Source: Struthidea cinerea
Lineage: Eukaryota > Chordata > Aves > Passeriformes > Corcoracidae
NCBI GenBank assembly: GCA_013397865.1
Contig: VZTI01005559.1
Location: forward strand, 858,376-922,375
Direction of reading: 5' to 3'
DNA length: 64,000 nt
Under the pieces are notes generated by a model that worked only from the letters and a program-made list of their open reading frames with translations, was not told where the DNA came from and ran no database searches. Positions 26,060 through 38,120 of the stretch are shown one piece after another (positions within the stretch are counted from its first letter, which is position 1; each line of letters starts with the position of its first letter). Both the position numbers and the translations under genes were made by a program.

Positions 26060-27157
26060 GAAAGTGATAAAACTAGGAAAAGAGTTGATTCTTACAGAAC
26101 CTCCATGTCAAGAACAAAACTAATCAAGGCACTAAAAGATGTAAAGAGGAGAAAAATGGTGTCGCCTATACACCAGTGCCAGGGGCCTGAGTAATAAAGA
26201 GAATAAGAATTATTCATTTTATAAGCACAATACCTAAATGGCATTAGGAAGGCCTGGTGGGAAAATCTGCATGAAAGGAATATTAAAATCCAGGATTTTA
26301 ACCTAGTAGGGAGGCTCAAGTGCACAGAAAGAGAGAGGGAGTAACACACTCTGTCAAGAATGGCATTTTCTAGTACAGAATCAGTGACAAAATACTTACG
26401 GATTCACTTTCTGCCATGTAGAGAGTTCCTTCTGGCTAGAGAAATGGGCTGACAGGAGCCTCATGAAATTCAACAGATGAATGCAAGGTGCTGCATTTGG
26501 GCTGGACTGATGGATAGTGGTGCTGCTGAAAAGGAGCTGCCAGTCCTGGGGCACAGGTGACACACAGGCCACGCAGGGAAGGACAATGACATACCACGCT
26601 GCACCAACCATACTGCAGCAGGTAGATGAGGGAGGGGTTATGCCCCTTACTTTGCACTTAATAGACCATGTCTAACAGAGCACATTCATTTTTGGCCCTC
26701 CAATAAAAGAGGGTGTTGATAAATTGAAGCAAGTTCAGTGGAGGGTCGCCAAGGTGCTCAGGGCTGGAGCATTTGTCCTGTAAGGAGAGGCTGAAGGATG
26801 AGGGCTTGTTCAGCTTGGAGAGGAGATGATTTTGGTGGGACCTACCAGTAGTTCCTTGGTACCTACAAGGCAGTCAGTAAGGAGATTAAGCCAGAATCTT
26901 CACAGTGCCACAGGGCAGGAGAACAAGACGCAACAAACATAAATCCAAAGAGGAAAGGGAAGTTCAGACTAGTTACAGAGATGCATCAGCAGTGGGGGTG
27001 GGATGGTGAGAGATGGTGCCATCTCCATCTGTGGTGGTTGTCAAGACCTGACTGGACAACTCTAACTGGAGTTTGCTGTTGACCCTCCTTTGAGCAAGAC
27101 TGGAGTGGAGACCCCACAAGGCCCTTTCCAGCCCTGATTATCTATGATCCTATGAAT
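26060..27157 (+). mobile_element. CR1 LINE, 3' half
   Basis: The 3' part is unmistakable. It has AAATTCAACAGATGAATGCAAGG, GGAGGGTCGCCAAGGTGCTC, a GAGAGGCTGAAGGATGAGGG-type motif, GACTGGACAACTCTAA, and a terminus CCCTTTCCAGCCCTGATTAT followed by the octamer-like CTATGATCCTATGAAT. The RT frame is broken by stops and indels, so this is a dead copy. The 5' limit is uncertain: 26400-27157 is secure and 26060-26400 is weaker. Confidence 0.85.
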
Positions 27158-27490
27158 GTAATTAGGTATATCCAGGTCACACCAGAAGACAGGCTGACCA
27201 GCTCTCTTGATAAAAGCACTCTTCCCATCCATTTCTAAGAATTAAATTTGAGCAAGGCATTGGAGGTACCTAAATCTCCTTGCAAGTTCCCAGCCTTAAA
27301 AATCACAGAAAATTGTATTCAAGAATGGAAGACAGAGAGAGATTGTCTATTAAGTTCTTTTTAAAAAAAAATAAATTACAGAACTTGATTACATGGGTTA
27401 TGTCCAAATCATGTAACGTCATCGACAGTACCAGATATGTTTGGTGGATTAGAGAGGCCGTATTCATGAATTTGAAACCACACAGAAACA

Positions 27491-27630
27491 GCCACAGAAT
27501 CATAAAATCATTTAGATTGGAAAACACCTTTCAGATCATTGAATCCAGCTCAACCTAGCCAAGTCCACCACTAAACCCTATCCGTAAGCACCAGTCACAT
27601 CTATGTGTCTTTTAAATAGCTCCATGTGTC
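27491..27630 (-). mobile_element. CR1 LINE, 3' end fragment
   Basis: It starts CACAGAATCATAAAATCATT, then TTAGATTGGAAAACACCTTT, GATCATTGAATCCAGC and CCAAGTCCACCACTAAACCC. This is the antisense of a common avian CR1 3' end. Its orientation is opposite to the neighbouring copy. Confidence 0.88.
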
Positions 27631-27929
27631 AGACTAGCCAGACTTCAACTAATGAGCTGTGGAGTACAGTCAAGTGGCGTTTAGGAATATTTGTCAGGTA
27701 TCCAAGAAGCTTCAGTAGAGACAAGAAAGGTGAACAGGCTAAAAAGATAGTACAACATAAGTGAAAGCAAAAGCAGCAACGTAATAGCAGGAGAGGGCAA
27801 GGTGATACCAATGAATATAAATTAGGAGATGGACTTGTAGAAAATTTGTAAGAGAACTGAATGAGTGCATAAAATGGCATAAGTTTTGGAGCAAGAAAAC
27901 AGAATTGTCACTAAGTGTAAAAAAGGCAG

Positions 27930-28450
27930 AAAACATCAGTTAAAAAAAAGTCCTCTGGGGAAGGTCAGATGATGTATGTGCACCACTGATCATTATGAGC
28001 TAATTTCAGCTCCAGCTGTGATCAAGTATTTTAGGCTGTGCCTAAATAGGGATTTTCTAAGATAAGCAAGCCTGGACAATTTGTATGCAAGAGTTTTAAA
28101 AGAGACGGCCAGAAAAGATCTGGACCGGTACTGATAACTTTTGATTAGACTCAGAAAACTGGGAAAGCATCCAAGGGTCAAAGGAATTCTGATGTTGTGC
28201 CAGTACACAGTGATCTCAATGACTGGACTGATGCTGGTGACAGTACAGTAATGAAAATTTCAATATGCATCTTGGATAGGTTATGGATTAAAAGTGGATA
28301 ACAAAATTAACCATACCCAATACAAGTTTAAGGAAAAATAGACATCATCAAACTAATGTGCCATAATTTCTTATGATATTACAAGTCTGGTTCGCACAAG
28401 TAATTAGGTTGATATGGCTGGAATGATATGTAATCATCCTGACATACATT
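27930..28450 (+). mobile_element. Ancient CR1/L3-like LINE relic, ORF2 interior
   Basis: Phrases such as CTGGGAAAGCATCCAAGG, AATTCTGATGTTGTGCCA, TGATCTCAATGACTGGACTG and CATCATCAAACTAATGTG resemble the inter-domain region and start of the reverse transcriptase in old CR1/L3 elements. It has many stops. The limits are approximate. Confidence 0.55.
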
Positions 28451-31400
28451 AGCTAGAGAAAAACTGTCTAAGTAATAAACCTCACATGCAAGACTAAATG
28501 GGGATTCATTTGTGAGCAGATGTACTTCTGTATTGCACAATTCTTGCCACTCTGTTCTTTATTTATTTATCACAACCTGACAGAAAACTAAAAAAAGTCA
28601 CTGATGGATTTTGCAGTTGAGGCGTATTTTTGGGAGAACAGAAAAGAAATGAAGATGACAAGTCAGGGACAGAACAGCATGAACTGCTTTGGAAATGCAA
28701 ATAATACGTATTCCAGGGTGGAAAAATGGAACCAACATACATCTGTGAATAAAGTTTACTGTTCCTACTAAAAGGAAGGGGTTTTCTCTCTTCAGAAGAG
28801 GAGACAGGAAAAAAAAACCCAGCCAATCAAGCTTGGAGGCAATGAAGAAAGCAGCTGAATGAATTGATAGCGAGATGTTGTGATTGAATGGACAGGCGAC
28901 TGCAATACTTGGCTATAGGAAACAGGAAATTTCAGGCAGGAGCAGAGAGGCAATATTACAACCAAAGGCACTAAAGCAGACTGAAGCACTGACTGACTAC
29001 TGTGTCTTGTTCTGAAGCCCACCACTTTTAAAAGCTGTTTAAGAACACCGAAAGAGTAACTCAAAAAGCCAAAATATCCAAAATGCCATTCCTTACACCA
29101 AAGGTAAGGTCAGGATGGGATTTGACCACAGTTTGAGACCTACATGGCAAACTCCACTGTGATAATGGAGAGAGGTAAAGACAGCGTTCTCTGAAAAATA
29201 GACCACCCTCTCCTCAGCCAATGGACTTCAAGCAACAAGTAGTTAAGGAAAGATTTTGGGCATATTTTGGGGACACACCTGTAGTCACAATCACCCCCCA
29301 GGCCACATAGTGAAGTCCTCTGCCCCTTAATTTACCTAACGTGTCCCAGGGATGCCATAGAAGAGGGCAAAGACAGACAGAATTCCCACCACAGAGGGTT
29401 AATTACAGCACTTGGATCATGAGAGGCAGAACAACCACTCCCTCCATGGAATTCATTCCCCCAGGGTCAGGGGGCTCTCAGGTCATATATATAAAGGGAT
29501 GATATCTCCCTTCCTAGGGGGACAGCGGCATCATCTCCATCCACATGGGAATGCAACTGTCTCACAGACTAGAGCGAGCAGGGAAAATTGTTCCCTCTTT
29601 TATTGCTAGAGAACCGCCTGGCTTAAAAAGTTGATGAGTATGAGCCCAGAAACAAGTGAGTCTTCCCCTAAATTCACACACATACAGACTCTGGCTGACA
29701 TTTCCAATCTGATTAGCTTTCTCATTATCTCAACTTTCAAACCATCATAGGCTCTCAACTTGAGGAAGCTGCCCTCTGAAGTTGCCTCAGTTCAAGCTCT
29801 CCAAACGCACCCATCGCTGTGGGAAACAAATGACGACAGACAAGACCTAATCACAAACGGAAGGGAAGAGGGACTCCCACCAGGACAGCTGGTGTGACGA
29901 GCACAGTCTGCTTGAAACGTCTGGGAGCTTGCAACCTCCTGTCACCAGCGAGCAGTTGGGAACGGGAGCATCGACAAGCTGAATCTGCAGCCCTGGCTGT
30001 TTGTGCACACAAGGGCATTGGCACTCTTCAAACCAAATTGCCTCATATGATTTTTGGAGCTCTGAGGGGAACAATGAGGGAGAGCATTGACTTATAACTG
30101 TTGTTTTGGTTTTTTTCCTAACCCTTTTCGAAAAAAAAAAACATGCTGAAGGTGGTTAGGGGAGGGAGTGTGCGAGAGGGGAGAAAGTTCTGGTGATGGC
30201 AGCTCCTATCGCCATGGAAACGGAACATTTTTAGTGACAATGGAGTCTTCCTCCTTGAGCTGTTGGGTTGCGTGGGGAGCAGGGGCAAGCGGGGCAGGGG
30301 CACACGAGGGAATTCAGCTAACTACAACTATAGCTTCTGGCTTTCCAAGGAAATAACTACAAATGATTGCCTGAATACATGGTTTATGTAACCAAAACAC
30401 TGTCTGGGGCCATAGCAGCAAATAGTCATTTTGCTCTTTGATAAAACGTGCTGCTGTGCAGCGAGCCAGATGGAGAGATCTCAGCTGCCCAGGAACGTCC
30501 CACAGAGTGGGCCCCTCCTGCACTTCGCTTTTCCATGCTACAGTTAATTCTTTGCAACCTTTGCCGCCTTGCTGGTGTGTATTTGGGAAGGGAGAAGGGA
30601 AGAGAAAGGGCTGGGAAGTACAGTCCTTGTTCTGGAAACTGAGAGAAGCTGCATATATCCTAGGCTGGGCATTGCTTCCCAACATCACGGATGTTTCCTT
30701 AGGAGCCAAGTTTATGACCTCCCTCGGAGAAAACGAGAATCCAGGGTGATGAAAAGGAGAAGGCTCTTGGAGAAAACTGATTAGCCTCTGATCAGGACCT
30801 AACTCGCTGGCATGGAGAAAATGTGCAAGACCTAATGCTAGGTGTCCTCTCTAAATCAGAATGCTAAGGCAGCATCTGGACCAGAGTAAGCTGAAGCCAT
30901 GATCCAGGTGTGGGATCAATAAGGATAAAGGCTGGAGCTTACATTTGAGGTTAAGTAAAAGCCTACAGTATGTAAGGACAAGTTAAAGCCTTGGGTTTGA
31001 TTTAAACAGTGCAGACAATTTTAATGAATTTCAAAGAATAATGAATTAATAACCACAAGCTTTTATAACTCGAAATACATTATATAGTCATTAGTTCTAT
31101 ATAACTAAATGGAAAAATCTTTCTTTAGCAGAAGTCCTTTGAGATCAGGTATTCTAATGAGATTACTATCATTTCATTCTGACATCTCACGAGGACAATT
31201 GAATAGAAATCAGGAAACAAATTTCTTTCAGTTTTGGACCTGAAATAAAAAATCCTCCACACAGATTATTTTATATCTAAGGAGTTGATTCGAAGTCTCC
31301 TTGGCATTGAAAGAAGTTCAGATATGAGCTTTTCCCCTAGAACTGATATCAGATGCACAAAAGACTCTGTCTCTCCTCAAATTCCTGCCAGCAATGGTGA

Positions 31401-33011
31401 CAGAAGGAAATATGTAAATGGAGTTTGCTCCCTTCTTGTCTAGGTAGTGTGGATTTCACTTATTTTCTGCATGCAGTATTTGAGATCAGCCTCTTTCATT
31501 TAGTACCAGCCCACTGATTTCACCATCTCTTCAGATAGCACCACTCACATACCGTGCTTGCAGGGACCCCAGGCAGAGCAGGACCCCCAGTTCTCAAGCC
31601 TTTTTACCTCATATGCTGGTACTCCTGTGCCCGCCTGGAGCAGAGTCTTTCTCCCAGCACCCTGCAGCATATCACCCACTCAGAGGAGCACCATGGGCTC
31701 CAAGGTTCCCTTTGCAAACCTATCCAGCTTTTCCTTCCTCAAAGGCTGCTCTGCTAGGGTCTTGCTTTCCTTGCATCTAGTCTCCAGCAATTTTGCCGCC
31801 AGGAGCTCAGGCTAGAACATACAACAATCTGGCTTTTCTCAGCACCATGTCTCAGGGGCTTTAAGTGGCACTCCTCACACGTCGAGCCGTTTTAAATCAG
31901 ATGCTAATCACAGCAGGCTCAGCTATAAGAAAGGTCTTCCCATCTCACACATATTGTGTTAATTTAGCAAAGCCTACAGCTTTCATCTGCCTGTCCTCCT
32001 TTCATGCACAACCTGGCCAAGAATCAGCCTTCAAATTTTTACAGCTGCACTGAGTTTGAAAATCTCTGCTCCTCCCAGAAGCAAACAATTATCTGCTCCT
32101 CCAGAGGGAATGACTTTCAAGTCTTGCTGTAGAAGAACTCTGTCAAAAGCAAATATAAAGACGGTGCTGCTCCACACCACGGGGGAAAACTCTGCAAAGT
32201 GAGCTCAAACTCACTGCTAGCTCAGTCAGTAATACATGCACTTCCAGGCAGCAGTGGAGATGGTAATTCCTGGCTGAAGAAAAAGAAAATTGAGGGCTTC
32301 TCTCTGAAAAGATGTTCACTTTTTTTTCTCTGAGAAGAGCAATATTACATATTTATTTCTGAATTTTTTTTTTATTATACCACAAGGCATTCTAATTGAA
32401 AATTAGAATTCTGGGAAAAAAAGCACATCCCACTGGTATCAGAAATGGACATTTTGCTGTGATTTAACAGGCAGATTCTGGTAGACTTTCCACTTGATAC
32501 ATGCAGAGGGGAAAATCAAAGCTTCACCATAGCAACTTTGTTGTAAAAAACCCTCAAATGTCAACTTGTCCCAGTAGTACAGTGGGTAATGCTGGTGCAA
32601 TACAAAAACAAAAAGCCCTGAATGAAAAAAACCTACATTTCTACCCTTGAAACACTGCTGCTGGAAATGCTAGCTTTAGTTTGGTTCTGGTAAAGGTTAC
32701 ACCTCTTCTACCCAGACATTTTAAAAACACAAAAAACCCAGAAATGTTTCTGGGCAACCTCTTCAGCTGGTACAAATTAACATCCTCTACTGAAGTTGTG
32801 CTAGACAGATGGCTGCACATCAGCTGAGGAGTTAAGCTACCTTGTCTGCTCTTTCTTCCATTGGCTGCTAACCCCAGCATGCCCAATTCCAGTTTGGCAG
32901 CTGTACCAGAGCAGCACCAGAGTGGAAGCTTTCCCCTCAGTTACATCATTTCTGTTCCATACAAGACTCTGGTAAACCCAGAATAAACAAACCCAGAAAC
33001 TATCAACCTAC

Positions 33012-33145
33012 CCAGCCATGACAATGAAGAAATCCAGGCGGTTCCAGGTATCTCCAAGGTAACACTTCTTGCCAAAGATCCCCAGGGCCACCATCTTTAA
33101 GACCATTTCCATGGCAAAGAAGATAAAGATGAAATCATCAAACAC
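33012..33145 (-). CDS. CACNA1I: CACNA1I coding exon: domain I S2 to S3
   Basis: This exon has 44 whole codons plus two bases. It begins VFDDFIFIFFAMEMVLKM, which is S2 with its acidic residues, followed by the loop IFGKKCYLGDTWNRLDF and the start of S3 (FFIVMAG). In voltage sensors the Asp of the WNRLDF motif and the Glu in S2 (AMEM) are the countercharges for the S4 arginines. The acceptor is TTTGGCAG followed by GTGTTTG. The donor is GCTGG followed by GTAGGT, which leaves two bases that combine with the first G of the next exon to give Gly. It is only 1,005 bp from the S1 exon. IFIFF and AMEMVLKM favour Cav3.3 over Cav3.1 and Cav3.2. No frameshift or stop is present, so the exon looks functional. 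Confidence 0.96.
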
Positions 33146-34150
33146 CTGCCAAACAGAAACCCAAGAGCATGTTTGACAAGCATTCTCAGCCATGGACTTT
33201 AAAACACAGAATGTGAGAAAAACACTTATTTCAATACTCCTGAAAATGAGCTAGAGGCAGGGCTGGAAAAGTTTCTTCCATGTAGCCCTGGCATCACAGT
33301 TTCCCGCTGCTCAAGTTCAGTGAGGGCTTTTATAGTTTTTTCATCCACAGGTGAAGTAACTGATGCAGACTCCGAGATTCCTTACAGAGACTTGAAAAGT
33401 GGTGTTGGCTCAGCACCAGCAGATCTAAACCTGGCCAGAAAAACACTGTTTTTCCAAGATCCCCCCAGGAGGGACTCCTCATCACATTGCTGCAGATGGC
33501 TCAGCTGAGGACATAGTGCAGCTTCCCACACAGCTTGGACAGCACACATCCATCACAGAGAGAAGCTTCAGACACCTGAAGGCTTAGCCACAACAACTCT
33601 GGGGATGACACCCTTTGCTGTCACCTTCTCTTTGGGGAAGCATCAAGCACAGCTGGTGTGTTTACAGGCTGGATGTACTCATGGCGCTTCTAAGCGCTCC
33701 TTTTATTTCCTCTCCCTTTGGGCATCCTGAATGCCACAGTATCTGTTGAATCAGTAATAGTCTCGCACATCACCAGACTACCAAATGCATTGGAGGTTGC
33801 TATTCTCTCCTGCCTGGATCCTGTAACCTCAGTTATTTCTCCCAGGCTTAACCCTGACCTATGTATCTCGTAGGTGTCTGTGTCAGGAAACCCCTGCTTA
33901 TGTGCAGGATCAGGAAGATCAGCAAGTGCTCAGTATTGCATAGTCACGAGTAGAGTTCATTCATTCTCTCTGCTGTCCCATTCCCCTCCTCAAAGCAAGC
34001 TCTTGCCATTTTACAACAGGATAGCTCGCTGCCAGGGACAATCTTGCCAGCCTCTCTGGGAAGGTATTGCCCACACGCTGAAGGAAAGCAGGCATGAAAA
34101 TTTGTGACTTGGACTGGAGCACCATCACAACAAGAAGGAAATCTGCTTAC
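33146..34150 (-). other. CACNA1I: CACNA1I intron between the S1 and S2 exons (1,005 bp)
   Basis: This is a short GT-AG intron with donor GTAAGC and acceptor TTTGGCAG. It has no recognisable repeat or internal exon. Confidence 0.93.
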
Positions 34151-34262
34151 CTGCAAGATTTTACACCTGTCGGAAAGGCAGTCCATATCCTCACACGGCT
34201 GGTACATTCCCAGGGTAACACAGTTTAGCAAAATCACCATCATGCTGACACACTCGAACCAG
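34151..34262 (-). CDS. CACNA1I: CACNA1I coding exon: domain I segment S1 (probable second coding exon)
   Basis: This internal exon of the Cav3.3 T-type calcium channel alpha-1 subunit encodes 37 codons after one leading base. The peptide starts WFECVSMM, runs through the S1 helix (MVILLNCVTLGMY) and ends with a cysteine-rich loop (QPCEDMDCLSDRCKILQ). The loop between S1 and S2 is extracellular, and its three cysteines are conserved in Cav3 channels. The wording of this loop matches CACNA1I better than CACNA1G or CACNA1H as I recall them. The donor is CAG followed by GTAAGC, in phase 0 with the next exon. The 5' end is not preceded by AG. It follows TCTAC with a U12-type branch motif, so I place the start right after AC, and the leading C completes the codon before Trp. 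Starting at the upstream AG would put a TGA in frame. The match to the family is seen directly; the paralogue choice is from recalled sequences. Confidence 0.93.
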
Positions 34263-34281
34263 GTAGAAAAGAGTCAAGGAA
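34263..34281 (-). promoter_or_regulatory. CACNA1I: U12-type 3' splice signal: branch motif and AC acceptor
   Basis: Read on the minus strand, TTCCTTGAC (34281-34273) is an exact match to the U12 branch-site consensus TTCCTTRAC. The likely branch A is at 34274, and the intron ends with CTAC at 34263, 11 nt further on. U12-dependent introns need this short branch-to-acceptor distance and may end in AC. Voltage-gated sodium and calcium channel genes are known to carry conserved minor introns, including AT-AC ones, in the channel domains. The AC end, motif and spacing are seen; use of the minor spliceosome is inferred. The matching donor (ATATCCTT type) was not found by eye within the window. Confidence 0.85.
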
Positions 34282-36130
34282 AACTTCTGCAAAAGCATCA
34301 CGGCTGAGATAAGCTTGCTCTAGGCTTGAAGTAACAAAATAGGAAGATTAAGGGAAAGAAGTGCTGGTAGGCTGATTTATTACATTCCCACATTTTCCCC
34401 ACTCAGTTCATCACTACTCCATTCCTTGATTAAGCCAAAACTCTTTTGTAAAAGGGAAAGTAGAGGTAGCTCAAAAGGCCTAAAGTACTTACACAAGTCA
34501 AATCATTGCCATAGTCAAACACATGCTTGCTCGTCTCTTGTTGGTTTGCTGAGTCCCTTCCCTGACTGGTTTACTGGATCTCCCAAATCCATGGAAGAGG
34601 CTTTCCAAGGTGGCCTATACCTAAATGTATCAGAGATCTCCAAGATCTAGGGATCTAAACCAAAAGGGGCAGATTAAGCTCTACGTGAGCCTAGTGATTA
34701 CTGCCCTTCTGGGCAGGGGGTACAACACGATGCTAGAACTCTCCCTCTTCCCCTCTCAGAGAAACTTGGGGGTAAAGAAGTGCCAGTGGTCCATCTAATC
34801 TTTTACTACGCTTCCAACAGTGACGCACACTGTATAAACTCCACAACGTGCCCAAGTTACGCAGTAACTATGGGGAGAAACTGTGTTTCTGACCCCAGCT
34901 GGTGATCTGTTTATGCCCTAAAGCACGAGGATTGATAGTCCTTATAATTGTTTTCTCAGCTACATTGGTGTCCCTGCAGATGCTTTGCTTATTCATTTAA
35001 ATCCTTTGTTGATAATCTTGCTAAAATATCTGCTTCGATAATAGTCGGCAGCCCTGAGCTACATTGGCTAATTATACTTTACATTAAAAACTGTTCCCTC
35101 CTATTTATTATTAATTTGTTGTCTTATAATTTCATCAAGTGCCACTTCATTTATGTATTAGAGAAGTGGATAAAAATGGTGTATTTGTGTGACCTCTGTA
35201 CTCTACACACTCTAGCTGCCTCCTCTTCACCATCCCTCTCCTCCTGAAGAAGTTTTAAAGCCTGGTACATGCTTATCCAAGACCTTATTTACAGTATTTT
35301 AGCTATGAAGTGGATGCATTTGTGCAATACCTTTCCAGTGTTCCCATTGCAAAGCAGTGATGTAGAGCGAATAGACCTCCAGCCTCTGGCAGAAACATTC
35401 TTGGGCATTTTACACACCTCACAACAACGTATCTGCCCAGCTTCCACTGTCAGAAAACTTTATCTTTTTTTAAATAGAAGAGGCATGAAATTATCTACTT
35501 AAAATACAACCCACTGAGTGCATCCATTTTCAGTCCTTCCAGTACTGAATCTAAAAGAGTGGCCTATATCTCTGATCACTTCTGAAAGATATTCAGCTTC
35601 TGTGGTTTGTTCTGAGCAACTCTTCCATGCTCATTCCCTGACAGTGATTTATGACTAAACTGCGCAATCTGATCTAGAAGATTATTAATTCTCTCTCTTC
35701 TCCCCCACCTGGTTTGTGGTGAGCTACCTTCAGTTGCAAAATCAGACAAGAGCGGGACACTAGTTCTACTGTTCCAATTATGCTCTAAGGTGATTTCAAG
35801 AATGTGTTATCACTATCCCTCACAAAGTTAATCCCACGTGCTCTACCAAGTAATGCACATGAAGCCCACCCTCAATGTAGGCTTCAAAACCAGAGCCCTT
35901 TACTGAGGGGAATGCACCAAAAAAAGGCACAAATAAAGTATTTTCACTCCGGGGTCTATGCAACTTCAACTTTCCACCTTCCTCTCTCTTCCACATTTCT
36001 TTAATGAACTGATCCGAAGCCCAGGAAAGCAATTTGAGAGGTTTCAATTAGCTCACACAGGGTTTTCAGATAAGACTGCAGTTCTTTTCTGGACTCTTCA
36101 GAATCTGTTTGGCATCTTCATTCAGAGTTA

Positions 36131-36526
36131 CAGAACCACAGAATGGTAGGTGTTGGATGGGCCTGTGGAGGTTGTCTTGTCCACCTCCCCTACTCAAAGT
36201 AGCATCAGTTACAGCAGATTGCTCAGGGTTGCATCCACTTGGGGTTTGAGTATCTTCAGGTATAGAGGCACCAGAACCTCTCCGGGCAACCTGCTCCAGC
36301 ATTTGACTATTTACGCAGAGTAGAAGTGTTTTCTTATGTTTAAATAGGACATATCCCACTTTTCAGGCTGTGCCCATTACCTCTTGCCCTGTCACTGGGC
36401 ATCACTGAGCAGTCTGTGTCCTTTATTCCTCTCATCAGGTATTGATACACGTGGATAAGATCTCCCTAAATCATCTCTCCTCCAGGCTGAGCAGCCCCAG
36501 CTTTCTCAGCCTCTCCCTTTTGCAGC
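36131..36526 (-). mobile_element. CR1 LINE, 3' part
   Basis: It begins CAGAACCACAGAATGGTAGG, then has TCTCCGGGCAACCTGCTCCA, TGTTTAAATAGGACATATCC, CCATTACCTCTTGCCCTGTC and TCTCCTCCAGGCTGAGCAGC. This is the standard antisense CR1 order over about 400 bp. It is diverged and inactive. Confidence 0.93.
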
Positions 36527-38070
36527 AGATGCTTTCACAGTTACTGGAAAGGCAGCAGCAGTGAAGCCCTGATAGGAGGATCAGTGCCGAATAACATTCT
36601 TCAAGGGGCCGAAACAGTTTCAGAGCAGGCCGAGCCAATGGTTGCAAAAGTCCTTCTCCCTGGGCACAAGAGGAAGTCAGAAGATATGTGGAAAGTACCA
36701 GGGCCTCAAACATTCCTGGGTTAAATTAATGCATAATGAATGAAAAGCAGAAATTGTTTTAAAAGCCAATTGGCTTCTTTTTTTTTTGTTCCAGAAAGCA
36801 TGACAAGAGAATTGGAGGCAGAGAGTACTACTCTGACTACAGCCAAACTCAGGAAAGTCAGGGCAAAGGGGGTGAAAGTCAGGAATTTTTATTTAACACA
36901 GACCTACACCTCTCTGTACGTGCTTTGGCAGCAGCACTGTCAGGGCAGCACGGTTCCATGTTTCTCTCACTGCCCTTGCAGTGCCCCCCACAAGGCCCAC
37001 GGTACCATGGCAGGGTGCTGTCAGCATCTGGTGAGACCCTGAAGCACAAGACCTGACATGCCATGGCAAGTGCTCCCAAAAAGGTTGAAACTCAGGCCAG
37101 ATGTGCAATCTCATCTCATCTTCGTGCTCAAAAAACTGTGGCCAGTTGCAGATGAATTCTTCTCCCCTGCTTTTTAGGTATCAGCTCTCAAAGTCGGCCA
37201 CCATTGTCCAAGCTTCCCAAGAATGCTGCTGAACTGCTGGCCACTCCCAGGCTATTGCAGTGATACTAGAAAAAGCCCCACGGTTTTCCTTTCAGAGCAG
37301 TTGCAAACCCTGAAAAAGCACACCAACCTGCAGCAGAAAGGAAGAAAGTGCAAGGAGAAAACCAGAGCATCTCCTGCCCCAAATCAGGAGGGGTTGCTGC
37401 CTGCTTGGGTTGGTGGAGGGGGTAATTAGGACTATCTGCTGCCTTCAATGTGTCACCTTGTCAACCACAGCTACTGCCTCCTGTCACCACAGCAACAGCC
37501 TGCAGCCAGGTTTATCATCTTTCTTTTGGTGATGCCTCCCCTCTCCCACATCCCTCACCCCCCCGCTCCTTTTCCCTGTGCTTGAGCCTGTAATTAATTG
37601 CAGCTGCTGACAAAGCCAGTCTTCATAATCTGCATCATTCAGTCAGAAGTTTCATTATTAATTAACTTCTTTCAAAGTTTAAATCTCCTAATTACAAGCA
37701 AACCCATGCACATGTTCTCCCAGCCCCACTTCAGCCCTTCTTCCTTACTGCTACTCTCCCTTCCCACAGCCTCATTCCCAGTATCTTTCCCAGTGAGTTT
37801 TGGGGCCTGCAAATGGTTTGGGAAACTAAAAGGAGACCCACACAATTTCTGCCCATGGTCATCTTCTCTCCTTGGCCACCACAAGGTGCTTCAGAGGAAG
37901 GTACCAGAAAATTCACAGCAATCCACTATGTAATAACGTGCCCTTAAAGGGAGGGCTTTTCCCCCCTGTGACAGCTCACAGTTGATTCAAACCCTTTCAG
38001 ATAAAAAGACCATGGCCCTCATTTGAAAAAAGAAATACAGCAAAAGAGAAGTGTCTCCTGAGTTAAAAAC

Positions 38071-38120
38071 AGAATATTCTCAGTTGGGAGGGTCCACAAG
38101 GATCATTGAGTAACCATGGG
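38071..38120 (-). mobile_element. CR1-tailed SINE or CR1 3' tail fragment
   Basis: AATATTCTCAGTTGGGAGGG followed by TCCACAAGGATCATTGAG matches the tail of the element at 57.7 kb. The following TAACCATGG resembles the TAACCCATGACC that links that tail to its tRNA-like head. A short internal stretch is missing, and the head is not recognisable. Confidence 0.55.

Larger units (their letters stand above)
16673..33011 (-). other. CACNA1I: CACNA1I intron between the S3 and S4 exons (16.3 kb)
   Basis: This is a GT-AG intron (donor GTAGGT, acceptor CTGCAG). It contains a GATA microsatellite near 23.46 kb and T-rich stretches at 23.98-24.02 and 24.40-24.43 kb. A stack of CR1 pieces lies at about 26.0-28.45 kb. 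An AT-rich, repeat-free block lies at 24.59-24.96 kb. The remaining sequence (16.7-23 kb, 28.5-33 kb) shows only short A/T runs and no recognisable gene. Confidence 0.85.

Noticed and set aside
34262..34287. AG acceptor (TTTTGCAG) upstream of the S1 exon
   Set aside because: Starting the exon after this AG needs the frame that contains TGA before the conserved Trp-Phe-Glu, and it adds residues absent from the family.
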